Shown here: positions 28,041 through 36,948 of the stretch, in pieces | Position numbering within the stretch: the first letter of the stretch is position 1 | Layout: the number at the start of each line of letters is the position of its first letter | Program-made: the position numbers and the translations under genes | The notes under the pieces: model-generated | What the model was told of the DNA's origin: nothing | Databases searched by the model: none | What the model saw: the letters and a program-made list of their open reading frames with translations, nothing else | Assembly: GCA_964614695.1 (NCBI GenBank) | Contig: CAZTMB010000002.1 | Span: forward strand, 14,983-78,982 | Source: VGXO01 sp964614695 | Lineage (GTDB): Bacteria > Planctomycetota > Phycisphaerae > Phycisphaerales > SM1A02 | Direction: 5' to 3' | Length of the DNA stretch: 64,000 nt

Positions 28041-29351
28041 ATGAGCCTCACTGGAACGCCGCCCGCCTCGGAATCCCCGGTCGCCCGACTCGACGCCCTC
28101 TCCGCGGGCCTGCTCGATCTGCTCGAACGCGAGGACCCCGCCTTCGCGGGCCTGCTCGCGGCCGAAGCCGAACGGCAGGCCTCGACGCTCGAACTGATCG
28201 CCAGCGAGAATCACGTCTCGCACACGGTGATGCACGCGGTCGGAAGCTGGCTGACCAACAAGTACGCCGAGGGCTATCCGGGCAAGCGGTACTACGGCGG
28301 CTGCGAGTTCCACGACGGGATCGAGGATCTCGCCCGCGAGCGGGCGAAGGCGCTCTTCAAGTGCGGCTTCGCGAACGTGCAGCCGCACTGCGGGGCGAAC
28401 GCCAACATCGCGGCCTTCATGGCCCTGATGAATCCCGGCGACACCGTGCTCAGCCTGCCGATCAAGTCGGGCGGCCACCTGAGCCACGGGCTGAAGGTCA
28501 ACTTCTCGGGCACCTTCTTCAAGATCGTCGACTACGACCTCGATCCGGAGACCGAACGTCTCGACTACGACCGCATCGAGGCCCTCGCGGCCGAGCACCG
28601 TCCGAAGGTGATCATCTGCGGCTACTCGGCCTATCCGCGAACGATCGACTTCGCACGCTTCCGTTCGATCGCGGACAAGGTCGGCGCGTTCCTGCTCGCC
28701 GACATCGCGCACATCGCCGGGCTCTGTGCGGCGGGCGAGCATCCTTCGCCGTTTCCGCATGCCCATGTCGTGACCACGACCACCCACAAGACGCTGCGGG
28801 GTCCGCGGGGCGGCCTGATCCTCACCAACGACGAGGAGCTCGCGAAGAAGATCGATCGCAAGGTCTTCCCCGGAAGCCAGGGCGGCCCGCTCATGCACGT
28901 GATCGGCGCGAAGGCGGTCGCCTTCGGCGAAGCCCTGCGGCCCGAGTTCAAGGCCTACTGCAAGCAGGTGGTCGCGAACGCCCGCGCCCTCGCGGCGGCG
29001 CTCGCCGCGCGAGGCTACCGGCTCTGCACCGGCGGCACCGACAACCACCTCATGCTCGTCGACCTTCGCGCCCGCGACGCCGAACTCACCGGCGCCGATG
29101 CGGAGAAGTGGCTCGAGGCTGCAGGCATCGTGGTCAACAAGAACGGCATCCCGAACGACTCGCGACCGCCCATGGTGACGAGCGGACTCCGCCTCGGCAC
29201 GCCGGCGCTCACGACCCGGGGGCTGGGCGAGCCGCAGATGGAGCAGGTCGCGGAGTGGATCGATCGCGTCATGGCCGCCAAGGGCGATGCATCCGCGACC
29301 CAGGCCGTTCGCGCCGAAGTGCGGGAGTTCTGCCGCGGCTATCCGCTCTGA
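28041..29351 (+). CDS. glyA: serine hydroxymethyltransferase
   Basis: PLP enzyme interconverting serine plus tetrahydrofolate with glycine plus methylene-tetrahydrofolate, the main one-carbon source. The 436-residue length is near normal (about 415-430). Seen: STLELIASENHVSHTVMHAV, LTNKYAEGYPGKRYYGGCEF, NVQPHCGANANIAAFMALM, DIAHIAGLCAAGEHPSPFPH, and the Schiff-base Lys in VVTTTTHKTLRGPRGGLI, followed by VFPGSQGGPLMH. Residues 1-35 are a somewhat long N-terminus. The next gene begins 55 bases downstream but has its own -10 box. Confidence 0.97.
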   Translation: MSLTGTPPASESPVARLDALSAGLLDLLEREDPAFAGLLAAEAERQASTLELIASENHVSHTVMHAVGSWLTNKYAEGYPGKRYYGGCEFHDGIEDLARERAKALFKCGFANVQPHCGANANIAAFMALMNPGDTVLSLPIKSGGHLSHGLKVNFSGTFFKIVDYDLDPETERLDYDRIEALAAEHRPKVIICGYSAYPRTIDFARFRSIADKVGAFLLADIAHIAGLCAAGEHPSPFPHAHVVTTTTHKTLRGPRGGLILTNDEELAKKIDRKVFPGSQGGPLMHVIGAKAVAFGEALRPEFKAYCKQVVANARALAAALAARGYRLCTGGTDNHLMLVDLRARDAELTGADAEKWLEAAGIVVNKNGIPNDSRPPMVTSGLRLGTPALTTRGLGEPQMEQVAEWIDRVMAAKGDASATQAVRAEVREFCRGYPL

Positions 29352-29394
29352 CGAGTCGCTCGCCGCGACGGTTCGGCCCGTGCGACGCCGTCGA

Positions 29395-29406
29395 TAGGAT
29401 CCCCGC
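29395..29406 (+). promoter_or_regulatory. -10 box of predicted leaderless GTG-start transcript
   Basis: TAGGAT (29395-29400), CCCCGC, GTG at 29407. TTCGGC (29372-29377) lies 17 bases upstream as a possible -35. Confidence 0.55.
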
Positions 29407-32400
29407 GTGGCGACGATCGACGCTTCGCTCCGTCGTGCCGGAGGCTGCCTGGCCCGCGCCGAGGGGCTCGACCTCCATCTCGCGACCGACGCCATCCTGA
29501 AGGGCGTCCTCGAGAGCGAGGTGCCGGTCGGCCGGATCGTCGGTCCGCCCCGACCGCCGTTCCTGCCGCTCTTCAGGCGTCTCGACGAGCCCGGCGTGGA
29601 GGCGCTCTTCGATCGGCACGGCTGCGAGCGATTCGCGGTCGGCGACGCGGCCCGCGCGACCATGCTCGCCTCGCGAGCCTCCGGCGGCCGGGGCGCGTTG
29701 CTGCTGCTGAGCAACGATCAGCTCTTCTACGCCATGCCCGCGCTGCAGGCGCTGGGCGCGAGGGAGAACGGCCCCCTCGCCATCGTGGTCGAGGACAACC
29801 CGATGCTCGCGCCGGCCGCCTCGCCGCGGCGGCTGATGTCGGACCTCGGCGTGCCATGCCTCGAGCCGCACGACGTGGAGAGCCTGCGCGACATGGTGGA
29901 GATCGCGCTTCGCCTGGGGCGAGCCGCGTCGAGACCGGTCGCGATCATCGTCGACGTCGATCGGCTTCGCTCCCTCGACACGCTTGAAGCGAGACCCAAT
30001 CGTCTCGTCGATCGCGTGGACGAAGCCGCCGCGGCGCGGCGGGGCCGCCGCGTCCCGCGGGGGACCGCCGACGGTTCGGATCTCATGCGGCTCGCGCGGC
30101 GACTCGAACTGAACACCGCTTCCGCGATGCCGAGCCCGGGTGAGCGCGGTCCGCTCGGCCTGCTTGTGGCGGGCAACGCGCTGCAGGCCACCCGACACCT
30201 CCTCGCGGACGTGGGGCTCGAGGGACAGGTGCCGGTGGTGGGGCTCGGCCTCACGAATCCGCTCGACGACGCGCTGGTCCTCCGTCTGCTCCTTCGCTGC
30301 GACGAAGTCGTGGTGCTCGAGAACCGTCCCGGCGGGCTCGCATCGTCGCTGGCCGAGATCGTCGAGCGTTCGCGCGGGCGAGGCGAGTCTCCGGCGTCGC
30401 TCTGGTGGTCCACGCTGCCGGGCGGAGTCGACGCGACCACGATGACGCTCGAGCCCGGCGATGCGCTCCGTCCGTCGCGGCTGGCGCGCAAGCTCCTGCA
30501 TCTCCTGCATCCGATTCGTCCGACGCTGCAGGTCGCGTCGAGGCTCGCGAGCGTGCCCGAGGCGATCGCCTCCCTGACGGTGCCCGCGCGCGGAGAAGGA
30601 CTCGGATTCGCGGGCGCGTCGGCGCGGGTACGGGAGGTGCTCGGCGACATCGATCGCGAACTGCGCCGCGCCGGCGACGGCCCGTCGAGGGCGATCTCGA
30701 TCGACGGGGCCGAGCCTCCGGGTGCCCCGGCGAAGGTCGTTCCCATCGAGATCTGGGACCGCAAGCGTTTCGCCTTCGAGGGACCTGCCGCGGTGCGGCA
30801 GGCGATGCGATCGCGGACCGGGCGGGTGATGATCGTCTGCGATCTCGCCGGCGAAGACGAGGTCGATGTGGCAAGGCTCGCGCGGGCCGCCGTGCCGGCG
30901 GAGCCCGACGAGTCGCTCACGGTCGTCGTCTGCGACGTGCACGACCGTGCCGGACTTCGCGAAGCGCTTCTCGATGCGAGCCGCGCCGATCGCCTGACCG
31001 TGCTCGTCGCCCGCGATGGCCCGCCGCCACGGCTCGATCCCATCGCGGCGGAGCGGGCGCTCGCCGATGTCGATCGGCTCGGGTTCGCGCCCCGTCAGCG
31101 CGTCGTGTTTCTCGCCGAGAGCGCGTGCGAGCTTGGACGCGCGACGCCGGCCCCGCTGGCCGATCCGCCGCCGGTGCGCACGCGAGGCTGGGTGCGGAAG
31201 CTCCGCATCCGCGCGGGGGCTGCGGTTCGGCTGCGGGTCCGACCGTTTCTCGAGCAGGTCGATGCGATCCGCTCGAAGCCGCCGGCGGGAGTCCGTGGCG
31301 ACGAGGCGAGCGGCGTGTCCTCGCCACGACCGATCCACGCGGCCAGTTCGAGATGGCGGGCGCACCTTGCCGGATATCGCGGCGGCGCGCCGGGCGTCGC
31401 GGCGCAGATCCTCTGCGAGGCGGGACGCGTGATGGGCTATCGCGTGCGGGCGGTCTGGGATCCCACGCCGATCGGCCCGGGCCGCCGTGCGTGGTCGCAG
31501 GTGCTCTTCACCCGCGTGGGCCGAGGCGACGAGCCGCCGCTCGAGGCGGCGATCCCTCAGGGCGAAGCCGATCTGCTGCTCGGACTTGATCCGATCGAGA
31601 GCCTGCGGGCGGTGGGCCCGGATCCGTGGCTTCGGGTCGCCTCGTCCGAGCGGACCCATGCCGTGATCAACTCGGCCTCGCTCGCCGAAGCAGGCGTCGC
31701 GGACGAGACGGCGGGAGCGCTCCCGTCGGCGATCCGGCGGACCTGCATGGCGGGCAGTCGCGTCGAGGACCTCCGATCGCCATGCCGGAACGCGTTCCTC
31801 ACCGAGCGGGTGCTCGACGTGGTGCTGCTCGGCTCCGCGTATCAGCGAGGTCTCGTGCCGGTCTCGCCGGAGGCGATCGCGCACGCCTTGAGGCTTCAGG
31901 AGGAGCGAGGGGTCGGGCGATGCGTCGATGCGTTCGCGTTCGGTCGTCGGCTGGCGGTGCAGACGCCGGTCGAGGCGAGGCCTCCGTCGGCCGAGAGCGA
32001 GCCGACGCCGCGGGCGATGCGGCGGATCGTGCGCGGCGCGGCGCGGCGGGGTGGTCGTGGCGGCGAGCGGATCTCGCAGGTCCTGCGCGACGCGCTCTCG
32101 GCGATGCCGGGACTTCTCGAGAGCGAGGCGGGTCGCCGCGCGGCCGCGGAGTTCGCCGAGTGCCTCGCCGCGGCGATGATGTGGGGCGGCGTCGGGCACG
32201 CGGCCCGCTACGCCGATCGGATTCGAAGGCTCTACGCGGTCGATCGAGGCGAAACGGGACGGGAACTCACGCGGCTCGCCATCGCGCCGATCGCGGAGGC
32301 GATGCTGGTGCGAGACCTCTTCCACGTCGCGGCGATGAGCCTCTCGCCACGCCATCTGGCCGACCTTCGCTCGGTGCTGCGGGTGCGCAGCGCCCGCGGC

Positions 32401-32766
32401 GACCGGGTCGAACGTCGATTCCTCTTCCGCCTCGACGCGCTGGGCTTCGGTCGGAGATTCCGGCTCGACCTTCGCACGAGCGACTGGCTGCCGATCGTGC
32501 TGTCGCGGATCGCCCGATTCTGGCCGTGGCGATGGCGAGGGACGCCGCGCGAGCGGGCCCTGCGAGAAGCGGTGCTTGGGAGGGTCGAGCAGGCGATCGT
32601 CGAACTCGGTTCTTCCGAGGCCGGCGACGAGACCTATCGCGCGTGGGTCGCGGAGTTTCGTCGCATGCGGGCGGGCGATCGTCGCCTTCGGGGCCCGGCG
32701 GTGATCACGCCGACGGTGTCGGCGAGCCTGGAGCCTCGCCGCGCGTCCCGGACTTCCCCGCGCTGA
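29407..32766 (+). CDS. large divergent indolepyruvate:ferredoxin oxidoreductase-like protein lacking Fe-S cysteines
   Basis: A 1119-residue protein, the length of the fused IorA-IorB (2-oxoacid:acceptor oxidoreductase) family. N-terminal LKGVLESEVPVGRIVGPP and ASRASGGRGALLLLSNDQLF resemble the pyrimidine-binding domain. VVVLENRPGGLASSLAEIVE resembles the IorA central domain. From about 650, RGGAPGVAAQILCEAGRVMG and IPQGEADLLLGLDPIESLRA resemble the gamma domain. The last 250 residues (GHAARYADRIRRLYA, then RELTRLAIAPIAEAMLVRDL) resemble the DUF6537-type C-terminus. Where the family has two 4Fe-4S cysteine clusters (here around RVVFLAESACELGRATPA), almost all cysteines are missing, and no TPP motif of the GDG...N type is seen. 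It is probably not a working ferredoxin-linked oxidoreductase. Family call is from remembered consensus, not a search. Confidence 0.55.
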   Translation: MATIDASLRRAGGCLARAEGLDLHLATDAILKGVLESEVPVGRIVGPPRPPFLPLFRRLDEPGVEALFDRHGCERFAVGDAARATMLASRASGGRGALLLLSNDQLFYAMPALQALGARENGPLAIVVEDNPMLAPAASPRRLMSDLGVPCLEPHDVESLRDMVEIALRLGRAASRPVAIIVDVDRLRSLDTLEARPNRLVDRVDEAAAARRGRRVPRGTADGSDLMRLARRLELNTASAMPSPGERGPLGLLVAGNALQATRHLLADVGLEGQVPVVGLGLTNPLDDALVLRLLLRCDEVVVLENRPGGLASSLAEIVERSRGRGESPASLWWSTLPGGVDATTMTLEPGDALRPSRLARKLLHLLHPIRPTLQVASRLASVPEAIASLTVPARGEGLGFAGASARVREVLGDIDRELRRAGDGPSRAISIDGAEPPGAPAKVVPIEIWDRKRFAFEGPAAVRQAMRSRTGRVMIVCDLAGEDEVDVARLARAAVPAEPDESLTVVVCDVHDRAGLREALLDASRADRLTVLVARDGPPPRLDPIAAERALADVDRLGFAPRQRVVFLAESACELGRATPAPLADPPPVRTRGWVRKLRIRAGAAVRLRVRPFLEQVDAIRSKPPAGVRGDEASGVSSPRPIHAASSRWRAHLAGYRGGAPGVAAQILCEAGRVMGYRVRAVWDPTPIGPGRRAWSQVLFTRVGRGDEPPLEAAIPQGEADLLLGLDPIESLRAVGPDPWLRVASSERTHAVINSASLAEAGVADETAGALPSAIRRTCMAGSRVEDLRSPCRNAFLTERVLDVVLLGSAYQRGLVPVSPEAIAHALRLQEERGVGRCVDAFAFGRRLAVQTPVEARPPSAESEPTPRAMRRIVRGAARRGGRGGERISQVLRDALSAMPGLLESEAGRRAAAEFAECLAAAMMWGGVGHAARYADRIRRLYAVDRGETGRELTRLAIAPIAEAMLVRDLFHVAAMSLSPRHLADLRSVLRVRSARGDRVERRFLFRLDALGFGRRFRLDLRTSDWLPIVLSRIARFWPWRWRGTPRERALREAVLGRVEQAIVELGSSEAGDETYRAWVAEFRRMRAGDRRLRGPAVITPTVSASLEPRRASRTSPR

Positions 32767-33883
32767 CCCCGAGCGACACCGGCGCCGCATGTTCGTGCCG
32801 CAGCTGGCCGCACGCGGCGGCGATGTCGCGTCCGCGGCTCGCGCGGATGTGGGTGTTCACGCCGCGCTCGCGAAGGATGCGCTGGAACTGCAGCACGTCG
32901 TCGGTCGAGGGGCGATCGAAGGGCATGCCCTTCACCTCGTTCCATCGGATCAGGTTCACGTTGCTGCGGAGCCGCTTCGCGACCGCCGCGAGCTCGCGAG
33001 CGTGCTCGGGCTGGTCGTTGAATCGGCCGAGCAGCAGGTACTCGAGGGTGATCTCGCGGCCGCTCTTGGCGAACCACTCGCCGCACGCGTCGAGGATCTC
33101 CGCGATCGAGGCGAACTCCGCCCAGGGGATGATGCGTCGACGCAGGTCGTCGTTGGGTGCGTGCAGCGAGAGGGCGAGGTTGACGGGAAGCTCGAACTTC
33201 GCGAAGCGGCGGATCGCGGAAGGCACGCCCACGGTGGAGACGGTGATGCGGCGTGCGGAGATCCCCGCGCCCCACGGCGCGTTGAGCACGCGGATCGCGG
33301 CGGTCACCTCGGGCAGGTTCGCGAGCGGCTCGCCCATGCCCATGAAGACGACGTGGCTGATGCGGCCGACGCCCTCGATCCGCCCGAGACGGAAGACCTG
33401 CTCGACGATGCGTCCGGCGGAGAGGTTGCCGTCGAAGCCGAGGCCGCTCGCGCAGAAGCGGCAGCCCACCGGGCATCCCACCTGGCTCGAGATGCACGCG
33501 GTGCGGCGGGCGTCGGCGGGGATCATCACGCACTCGGTGCGCTTCGAGGGATCCTCGCGGTCGGCTTCGGGCCATCCGAGCAGCAGCTTGCGGGTGCCGT
33601 CGCTGGCCTGCTGCGACGCGACCTCGATCGCCTCGGGTCCGGTGAAGCGTTCGGCAAGCCAGGTGCGCTGCGGCACCGACAGATCGGTCATCGCCCGAGG
33701 ATCGAGGATGCCTCGTTCCCAGATCCACTTGACGACCTGCACGCCGAGGCGTCGCGGCCAACCCGCCTCGACGGCGGCGGCGGCGAACGACTCCGGCGAC
33801 TCGCCGAAGAGGCTGCGCCGCGGGATCGCGGAGGTTGCGTCGAGGTCGTTCAAGGGGTCGACGGGCCGATCAGCCCGCGGCAC
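32705..33883 (-). CDS. rlmN: 23S rRNA (adenine-2503-C2)-methyltransferase RlmN
   Basis: Radical-SAM enzyme that methylates A2503 of 23S rRNA and some tRNAs. It has 392 residues. The N-terminal helical domain includes GWPRRLGVQVVKWIWERGI; the SAM cluster motif is SSQVGCPVGCRFCASG (CxxxCxxC); then GRISHVVFMGMGEPLANL, ISARRITVSTVGV, LALSLHAPNDDLRRRIIPW and VNLIRWNEVKGMPFDRPS. The late cysteine in DIAAACGQLRHE is the second methyl-carrying Cys. The start is GTG at 33883, overlapping the ispH stop by 14 bases, so the two are translationally linked. The 3' end overlaps the convergent oxidoreductase-like gene by 62 bases. Confidence 0.95.
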   Translation of the reverse strand: MPRADRPVDPLNDLDATSAIPRRSLFGESPESFAAAAVEAGWPRRLGVQVVKWIWERGILDPRAMTDLSVPQRTWLAERFTGPEAIEVASQQASDGTRKLLLGWPEADREDPSKRTECVMIPADARRTACISSQVGCPVGCRFCASGLGFDGNLSAGRIVEQVFRLGRIEGVGRISHVVFMGMGEPLANLPEVTAAIRVLNAPWGAGISARRITVSTVGVPSAIRRFAKFELPVNLALSLHAPNDDLRRRIIPWAEFASIAEILDACGEWFAKSGREITLEYLLLGRFNDQPEHARELAAVAKRLRSNVNLIRWNEVKGMPFDRPSTDDVLQFQRILRERGVNTHIRASRGRDIAAACGQLRHEHAAPVSLGVSAGKSGTRGEAPGSPTPSA

Positions 33884-34928
33884 TCACGGTGAGATCGACG
33901 GTGCGAACGGGAATGCCGCGATCGGTGAGCCATCGCTCGGTGTCGCCGCCGGTGTCCACTCGAATGGTGCGGCTCGCGGGATCGACGCCATGCGACCGCA
34001 TGACCTCCTTCAGCGTGCCGGGCAGTCCGAACTCGACCGCTTCACGCTGGATGTCGTGCTGCTCGACCTCGGCGCCGTGGGTCTCGACGAGGTGCACGAG
34101 GAGGTCGCGGACGAGGTCTTCCGGCGCGCTCGCGCCGGCGGTGACGAGCAGCGTCTTCACGCCCTCGAGCCAGCCCGGTTCGAGCTCGGAGCGGTCGTCG
34201 ATCAGCTTCGCCTTGGTGCCGAGGTTCTCCGCGATCTCGGTGAGACGCACGCTGTTGGAGCTGTTGCGGCTTCCGACCACGAGCACCAGGTCGCACTGCG
34301 GCGCGAGCGCCCTCACCGCGTTCTGGCGATTCGTGGTCGCGTAGCAGATGTCGCCTCCGGGCGGCTCCTTGATGTTCGGAAACGCCTGCTTGAGCGCCTT
34401 GATGATGACCTCGGCGTCGTCGAGCGAGAGGGTCGTCTGCGTGAGGTACGCGAGCGAGTTCGGATCCGCGATGTTCAGGTTCGGGATGTCGGCGGGGCTC
34501 TCGACGACCTGGATCGAATCGGGGGCCTCGCCGCGGGTGCCGATCACCTCCTGATGGGAGGCGTGCCCGATCAGGAGGATCTGGTAGCCCTTCCGCGCGT
34601 AGCGGATCGCCTCGGCATGCACCTTGGTGACGAGCGGGCAGGTCGCATCGACGGTGGTGAGGCCGCGGGCCTTCGCCTCGGCGCGGATCGCGGGACTCAC
34701 CCCGTGCGCGCTGAACACCACGATCGAGCCGTCGGGGGCCTCGTCGATCGACTCGACGAAGATCACGCCGCGGCCGCGGAAGCGGTCCACGACGTGGCGG
34801 TTGTGGACGATCTCGTGGTAGACGCAGACGGTCTCGTCGGGGAAGAGGTCGAGCAACTGCTCGACGACGTCGACGGCCATGTTGACGCCTGCGCAGAAGC
34901 CGCGTGGATTGACGAGCAAGACCTTCAT
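33870..34928 (-). CDS. ispH: 4-hydroxy-3-methylbut-2-enyl diphosphate reductase
   Basis: Last enzyme of the MEP pathway; an Fe-S enzyme that reduces HMBPP to IPP and DMAPP. The 352 residues carry the three cluster cysteines in NPRGFCAGVNMAVD, VDATCPLVTKVH and GDICYATTNRQNAV, and VGSRNSSNS plus TAGASAPEDL. The C-terminal 60 residues (from about 290) go beyond the usual 310-residue form. A TATCAT box seven bases before the ATG predicts a leaderless mRNA. It is divergent, with 62 bases between starts, from hpnCDE, which uses isoprenoid products for squalene. Confidence 0.96.
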   Translation of the reverse strand: MKVLLVNPRGFCAGVNMAVDVVEQLLDLFPDETVCVYHEIVHNRHVVDRFRGRGVIFVESIDEAPDGSIVVFSAHGVSPAIRAEAKARGLTTVDATCPLVTKVHAEAIRYARKGYQILLIGHASHQEVIGTRGEAPDSIQVVESPADIPNLNIADPNSLAYLTQTTLSLDDAEVIIKALKQAFPNIKEPPGGDICYATTNRQNAVRALAPQCDLVLVVGSRNSSNSVRLTEIAENLGTKAKLIDDRSELEPGWLEGVKTLLVTAGASAPEDLVRDLLVHLVETHGAEVEQHDIQREAVEFGLPGTLKEVMRSHGVDPASRTIRVDTGGDTERWLTDRGIPVRTVDLTVSAAG

Positions 34929-34941
34929 TGGGGCGATGATA
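34929..34941 (-). promoter_or_regulatory. -10 box of predicted leaderless transcript, ispH
   Basis: Minus strand TATCAT (34941-34936), CGCCCCA, ATG. It faces away from the hpnC box 36 bases further on. Confidence 0.6.
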
Positions 34942-34976
34942 CGGCCGTCGAGGGTGTTTCGCCGTGCATGGATCGG

Positions 34977-34990
34977 TAGACTCTCCGCCC
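34977..34990 (+). promoter_or_regulatory. -10 box of predicted leaderless transcript, hpnC operon
   Basis: TAGACT (34977-34982), CTCCGCCC, ATG at 34991. No ribosome binding site is present. Confidence 0.5.
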
Positions 34991-36046
34991 ATGCCCGGCC
35001 CGACCGCTCCGACTCTGGAAGCCCTCGAGACCAACGCCGCCGGCGCGGGCGAGGTGGCGGCGGAGCGTCGGGGGCGATCGCTGGCGGTCGACGATCTGAC
35101 CCGCTGGATCTCCGGGGACGCCCTCCACGAGACTCGGCTCGACGCAGCGTCGGCGTGTCGATTCGTCCACGACTGGACGAGACGGCACGAGGAGAACTTC
35201 CCCGTCCTGTCCAGTCTGGTGCCCCCGCGGATCCGGGACGGCTTCGCGGCGGTCTACGCGTTCTGCCGCGCGGCGGACGACCTTGGCGACGAGGCGGGCG
35301 ATCCGGAGCGGGCCCTCGCGATGCTCGCGTGGTGGCGGGAGGATCTCGAGAGGGCGTTCGATCCCTCCGCGGAGCCGCGACACCCCGTGTTCATCGCGCT
35401 TCGAGAGGTGGCGATGCGGCACGGTCTCGAGGCGAGACCGTTCCATGATCTGATCGACGCCTTCGAGCTCGATCAGACGAAGTCGCGCTACGCGACCTGG
35501 GACGAGGTCGTCGGCTACTGCCGCAAGAGCGCCGATCCGGTCGGGCGGATCGTGCTTCGCCTCTTCGGCGGGCCGGAGGACCCCAAGACCCTCGCGGCGT
35601 CCGACGCGGTCTGCACCGGGCTTCAGCTGGCGAACCACTGGCAGGACATCCGTCGCGATCTCGAGGAGCGCGATCGGATCTACGTCCCGAGCGAGTGCAT
35701 CGCGATCGATCGCTTCGAGGATCGTCTCCGCGAGACCGCCTCGCGCGGCTTCGCCTGCGATGCGACCTTCCTCGCGGAGAGCCGCGAACTGGTTCGGGGA
35801 CTGGTCGAACGGACCTGGCCTTGCTTCGAGCACGGCCGCGAGCTGCTGCCGAGGATCTCGCCCGAGGCTCGGCCGGTGGTCGAACTCTTCATCGAGGGCG
35901 GCGAGGCGGTGCTCCGCCGCATCGAGTCGTGGGACTTCGAGACGGTGCTGCATCGACCCCGGATCGGGCGGGCCACGAAGGCGATCATGGTCGGCCGCGC
36001 GTGGATTCGAAGCCGATTCGCTCGGCGGCGGAGCCGCTCCGGATGA
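34991..36046 (+). CDS. hpnC: squalene synthase HpnC
   Basis: First enzyme of the bacterial three-step squalene route: condenses two farnesyl diphosphates to presqualene diphosphate (assignment of HpnC versus HpnD to the two half-reactions varies between reports). 351 residues. After a variable 50-residue N-terminus, VHDWTRRHEENFPVLSSLVP and YAFCRAADDLGDEAGDP contain the first Asp-rich motif (DDLGDE); VGYCRKSADPVGRIVLRLFG and LQLANHWQDIRRDLEERDRI, followed by YVP, contain the second (DxxxD). The ATG at 34991 is preferred over 34964 because the -10 box lies between them. Its stop overlaps hpnD as ATGA. Confidence 0.93.
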   Translation: MPGPTAPTLEALETNAAGAGEVAAERRGRSLAVDDLTRWISGDALHETRLDAASACRFVHDWTRRHEENFPVLSSLVPPRIRDGFAAVYAFCRAADDLGDEAGDPERALAMLAWWREDLERAFDPSAEPRHPVFIALREVAMRHGLEARPFHDLIDAFELDQTKSRYATWDEVVGYCRKSADPVGRIVLRLFGGPEDPKTLAASDAVCTGLQLANHWQDIRRDLEERDRIYVPSECIAIDRFEDRLRETASRGFACDATFLAESRELVRGLVERTWPCFEHGRELLPRISPEARPVVELFIEGGEAVLRRIESWDFETVLHRPRIGRATKAIMVGRAWIRSRFARRRSRSG

Positions 36047-36948
36047 CCGAGGCCGCCGCGGCGCCCGGGATCGCGGCGAGCCACGCCGCGTGCGAGGAGA
36101 TCACGCGCCGCGAGGCCGCGAACTTCTACCACGGCCTCAAGCTGACGCCGATGCCGCAGCGCGAGGGGCTCTTCGCGCTCTATGCCTGGATGCGGCGAGC
36201 CGACGACCTCGTCGACGACGGTGAAGGCGACGCGGTCGATCGCGGCCGCGCCCTCGATCGGTTCGGCGCCGAGACCCGCGAAGCGTTCGCGGGCACGCCG
36301 CCGGCCGGCGATCCGATGTGGCCGGCGTTCGTCGACACGATCCGTCGATGGCGCCTCCCGATCGAACCCTTCGAGGACATGCTGCTCGGGCAGCGGCAGG
36401 ATCTCACCCTGGAGACGCTTCCGGACTGGCCGGCGCTGCGGGAGTTCTGTCGCCGCGTCGCCTCGACGGTCGGCGTGCTCTGCGTGCGGATCTGGGGGCT
36501 CGACGATCGTCGCGATCTCGAGTTCGCCGAGGCGAGGGGCATCGCCTTCCAGCTGACCAACATCCTGCGCGACCTGCGGGAGGATCGAGCAAGAGGTCGC
36601 GTCTACCTGCCCCAGGATGAACTTCAAGAGGCCGGACTCGACCTCGACGACCTCCTCGAGTGGCGAGATCCGGCGCGGTGCCGCGCCTTCATCGCGGCAC
36701 AGGCGGCGCGGGCGAGGTCGCACTACGACGCGAGTTCGCCGCTCGACGAGCGCCTCGAGCCGGCGTGCCGGCCGACGCTCTGGGCGATGACCCGCATCTA
36801 TTCGGGCATCCTCGAGCGGATCGAAGCGGAACCCTCGCGAGTGGCGGGCCCGCGGCGGGTCGGGCTGAGCACGTTTCGCAAGGTCTGCATCGCGTTCGAG
36901 GCGAAGCGCCTCGGTCGGCGATGGGCCCGCGCTGCGGCGACGGCGTGA
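36043..36948 (+). CDS. hpnD: presqualene/squalene synthase HpnD
   Basis: Second trans-isoprenyl diphosphate synthase homologue of the HpnCDE route, acting on presqualene diphosphate to give hydroxysqualene. 301 residues. RREAANFYHGLKLTPMPQRE and LYAWMRRADDLVDDGEGD (first Asp-rich motif), VASTVGVLCVRIWG, and FQLTNILRDLREDRARGRVY with LPQ (second Asp-rich motif). The ATG overlaps the hpnC stop by four bases and its own stop overlaps the hpnE start by one, so the three are tightly coupled. Placement second in the order hpnC-D-E matches hopanoid clusters elsewhere. Confidence 0.93.
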   Translation: MTEAAAAPGIAASHAACEEITRREAANFYHGLKLTPMPQREGLFALYAWMRRADDLVDDGEGDAVDRGRALDRFGAETREAFAGTPPAGDPMWPAFVDTIRRWRLPIEPFEDMLLGQRQDLTLETLPDWPALREFCRRVASTVGVLCVRIWGLDDRRDLEFAEARGIAFQLTNILRDLREDRARGRVYLPQDELQEAGLDLDDLLEWRDPARCRAFIAAQAARARSHYDASSPLDERLEPACRPTLWAMTRIYSGILERIEAEPSRVAGPRRVGLSTFRKVCIAFEAKRLGRRWARAAATA

